Positions 21,092 to 22,512 of a stretch of DNA of 22,512 nt are shown in pieces (positions within the stretch are counted from its first letter, which is position 1; each line of letters opens with the position of its first letter). The DNA lies in assembly GCA_003527225.1 (NCBI GenBank), contig DPXQ01000138.1, positions 38,001 through 60,512 on the forward strand. The letters run 5' to 3'. Below the pieces are notes generated by a model. That model was given only the letters and a program-made list of their open reading frames with translations. It made no database searches and was not told where the DNA came from. A program made the translations under genes and the position numbers. This DNA is from Rhizobium sp. (GTDB lineage Bacteria > Pseudomonadota > Alphaproteobacteria > Rhizobiales > Rhizobiaceae).

Positions 21092-22285
21092 CTATCGCCA
21101 GAACTTTCGCAGCCAGTCGAGCGGGCGAGGCTCAAAGAAGACGCGCCCGGTCCTGCCTATGCCGCAGCGGAGCTTGTCGTCGCCGAGGAGACCCGGAACC
21201 GACAGCGCGACATCGTAACGCCCGAGGTGCTCCTGGCTCGGCCCCACGGCGAGGTTCTGGTAGACGTTCTGGGCGCCGGAGCCCGCCAGCCTGATGATCA
21301 CCCCGTCGAGGACGGTTGTCTCTCCCGTCGGGCGAAACTGGGCCGGCTGCCCCAGTTCAAGCGAATTATACGCGCCTTCGGTGACGCTGAGAGTGACAAT
21401 GGTGGATTCGCAATCCACCAGTTGATAGATATCCTGGCCGCGCTGAACCGTCTCACCATTGGCGGCCTTCAGCGTCCAGAGTATGCCATTGACGTTAGCC
21501 TCCAGCGAGGCATGCGAGAGGCGATTGATGGTCAGCCTCTCCTCGTCAATGCGCCTGCGCAGCGCCTCAAGTATGGCTTTCTGGGCGGCCAGGCCAGCGG
21601 AAAGCTCCTGCTCCTGCCATTGAAGTTCGCTGACGCGCTGTTCGGAATATGGCGCGTCATTATAGCCGTCGCCGAGAAATACGCCGCGACGCGCGGCATC
21701 GAGGCCGACGCTGATCGCCACGGTCTGGGCCTGGGCACGTTCCAGTTCTCTCTGCGCGACATCCACCCGCGACTGCGCCTGCTCAAGTCCGCTCGTCGTC
21801 TCAATTCCGGTAGTAGACAGTCTGGACGAACGCTCCAGCATCATCTGATAGAGGCGCAACTGTGCGCGCCAAGCCTCTTCTACGGATTTAGATGCCGCAA
21901 GCTCAGCCTCCATCTGCCGCAAGCGTTCCCTGCCATAGAGGCGGGCTCGCTCCTCCAGCAAAGAGACGGCGGACCGGGTTGCGGTCAGCGCCATCTCCAG
22001 ACGGGTGATCTCCGCCTCGGCGCGCGCGCGCTCGGCCAACAGGTCGTTGAGCCTGGAACTGTCCACGAGACTGTCATCCAGAAAGCCTAGCGTCTGTTCG
22101 GACCGGATTCGTGTGCCAATTGCCACCGGCTCCAGCGTAAGATGTCCCTGAATCGGCGCCTTGGTCGTCGTGAGCCGTGCGTTAATGAAGGCATTGGCGC
22201 TGGTGCCCGCGAGTTGTTCGCCGACGATCACGAAAATGGCCAGACCTACGAGGACGATCCCGATCGTCAGTCTTGCAAGTTTCAT
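21092..22285 (-). CDS. bgsB: HlyD-like membrane fusion protein, BgsB-type partner of the glucan synthase
   Basis: A 397-residue periplasmic adaptor anchored by one N-terminal span (about 5-25). An N-terminal half-barrel (A-P-I-Q-G-H-L-T near 43-50) leads into a long helical hairpin (about 75-270), rich in Glu, Arg, Ala, Leu and Gln with heptad spacing. The second lipoyl/barrel half is A-N-V-N-G-I-L-W near 263-270 and G-x-x-V-x-x-G-Q-D-I-Y-Q-L-V-D near 275-290. A C-terminal domain ends W-L-R-K-F-W-R. Adaptors of this class pass exported polymers across the periplasm. First gene of the two-gene operon, with a GGAGGGG ribosome site 6 bases before the ATG. The gene pair, order and spacing match bgsBA of Sinorhizobium meliloti, hence the symbol. 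Confidence 0.8.
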   Translation of the reverse strand: MKLARLTIGIVLVGLAIFVIVGEQLAGTSANAFINARLTTTKAPIQGHLTLEPVAIGTRIRSEQTLGFLDDSLVDSSRLNDLLAERARAEAEITRLEMALTATRSAVSLLEERARLYGRERLRQMEAELAASKSVEEAWRAQLRLYQMMLERSSRLSTTGIETTSGLEQAQSRVDVAQRELERAQAQTVAISVGLDAARRGVFLGDGYNDAPYSEQRVSELQWQEQELSAGLAAQKAILEALRRRIDEERLTINRLSHASLEANVNGILWTLKAANGETVQRGQDIYQLVDCESTIVTLSVTEGAYNSLELGQPAQFRPTGETTVLDGVIIRLAGSGAQNVYQNLAVGPSQEHLGRYDVALSVPGLLGDDKLRCGIGRTGRVFFEPRPLDWLRKFWR

Positions 22286-22512
22286 CGAGCCCCTCCAGCG
22301 CGAGCCATCCCGGCAGCACGATTAAAAAACAATTTGCTAAATTAGAACGAAACGCAGCCAAAGACACCCCACCGTGAGCGCCATGCCCCGCTAAAAGTGA
22401 ATTTCGGTTAACGAATGGCGGGGTGCTTGCAGCGGGCTAGAGCGTTTCCGGCCAATTCGGGGTCGGTTCTGTTTCTCGATTGGCGTGTGCGATCCGGTGG
22501 TGAACCGGTCGC
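22286..22512 (-). promoter_or_regulatory. Upstream region of the bgsBA-type operon, rich in inverted repeats
   Basis: No gene is evident in these 227 bases. An A/T-rich stretch (22320-22352) follows the ribosome site. Further out are overlapping inverted repeats: CGCCAT (22379-22384) with ATGGCG (22415-22420), CCCCGC (22386-22391) with GCGGGG (22418-22423), and CACCCC (22365-22370) with GGGGTG (22420-22425). Since they share bases, they are mutually exclusive pairings. A near-perfect palindrome TTCGGTTAACGAA sits in the centre (22403-22415). Further out GCCAAT (22451-22456) faces ATTGGC (22479-22484). Promoter hexamers could not be assigned. The window ends inside this region. Confidence 0.4.

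Noticed and set aside
20298..21218. A 306-codon plus-strand frame opposite the glucan synthase gene
   Set aside because: Antisense to conserved GT2 motifs; no protein family or ribosome site.
22436..22450. Sequence CTAGAGCGTTTCC resembling parts of rhizobial intergenic repeats
   Set aside because: Only a short match recalled by eye, with no second copy or palindromic element boundaries in the window, so I do not call a repeat element.

Overview
The window is high-GC, densely packed chromosomal or megaplasmid-type DNA from an alphaproteobacterium, most likely the Rhizobiaceae (Sinorhizobium/Ensifer, Rhizobium or a close relative). Three things point there: a bgsBA-type mixed-linkage beta-glucan synthase operon, a FixJ-type DctSR pair next to a dctPQM TRAP transporter, and an Att-type ABC transporter with an AttH/CrtC-fold partner. 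These are assignments by recognition of family motifs; no database search was run. I see no tRNA, rRNA, CRISPR array, transposase or integrase, so this is ordinary accessory metabolism and signalling rather than a mobile island.

Left part (1-5463): C4-dicarboxylate-type TRAP uptake. The minus strand carries dctP (periplasmic receptor), dctQ (small permease) and the first codons of dctM, with two stem-loops between dctP and dctQ. The plus strand carries, divergently, a small membrane SHOCT-domain protein, then the sensor kinase DctS and the FixJ/NarL-type regulator DctR, joined by a 4-nt overlap. DctSR probably activates dctPQM through the 358-nt divergent region 1929-2286, which holds a phased direct repeat and a palindrome.

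Centre (5652-13342): a YeeE/YedE (TsuA-like) sulfur-compound transporter on the plus strand converges, across a hairpin, on a five-gene minus-strand cluster that looks like one operon. In order of transcription it holds a COG2187 aminoglycoside-phosphotransferase-like kinase, a PLP enzyme of the D-threonine aldolase/D-serine dehydratase family, an ABC ATPase, one large FtsX/MacB-type permease, and an exported AttH/CrtC-fold (lipocalin-like) protein. The last three resemble the AttEFGH arrangement with the permease parts in one polypeptide.

Right centre (13343-17875): a divergent promoter region with four copies of a CCTGTC core precedes an unusual gene that joins a PAS-like N-terminal domain to a complete PRPP synthetase. 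It is followed by a PAS-GGDEF diguanylate cyclase with intact active and inhibitory sites, a convergent COG1926 phosphoribosyltransferase whose 3' end overlaps the cyclase gene by 44 bp, a small unknown protein, and a DUF1810 protein.

Right end (18026-22512): an orphan membrane receptor (dCache plus HAMP, no output domain) converges on the bgsBA-type operon. This encodes an HlyD-like periplasmic adaptor and a BcsA-like processive glycosyltransferase with a degenerate PilZ-like tail. In Sinorhizobium meliloti this type of enzyme makes a c-di-GMP-activated mixed-linkage beta-glucan. A cyclase about 3 kb away from a c-di-GMP-dependent polymer synthase is suggestive, but a functional link is inference. 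The most unusual single item is the PAS-PRPP synthetase fusion with its neighbours and its repeated upstream motif.
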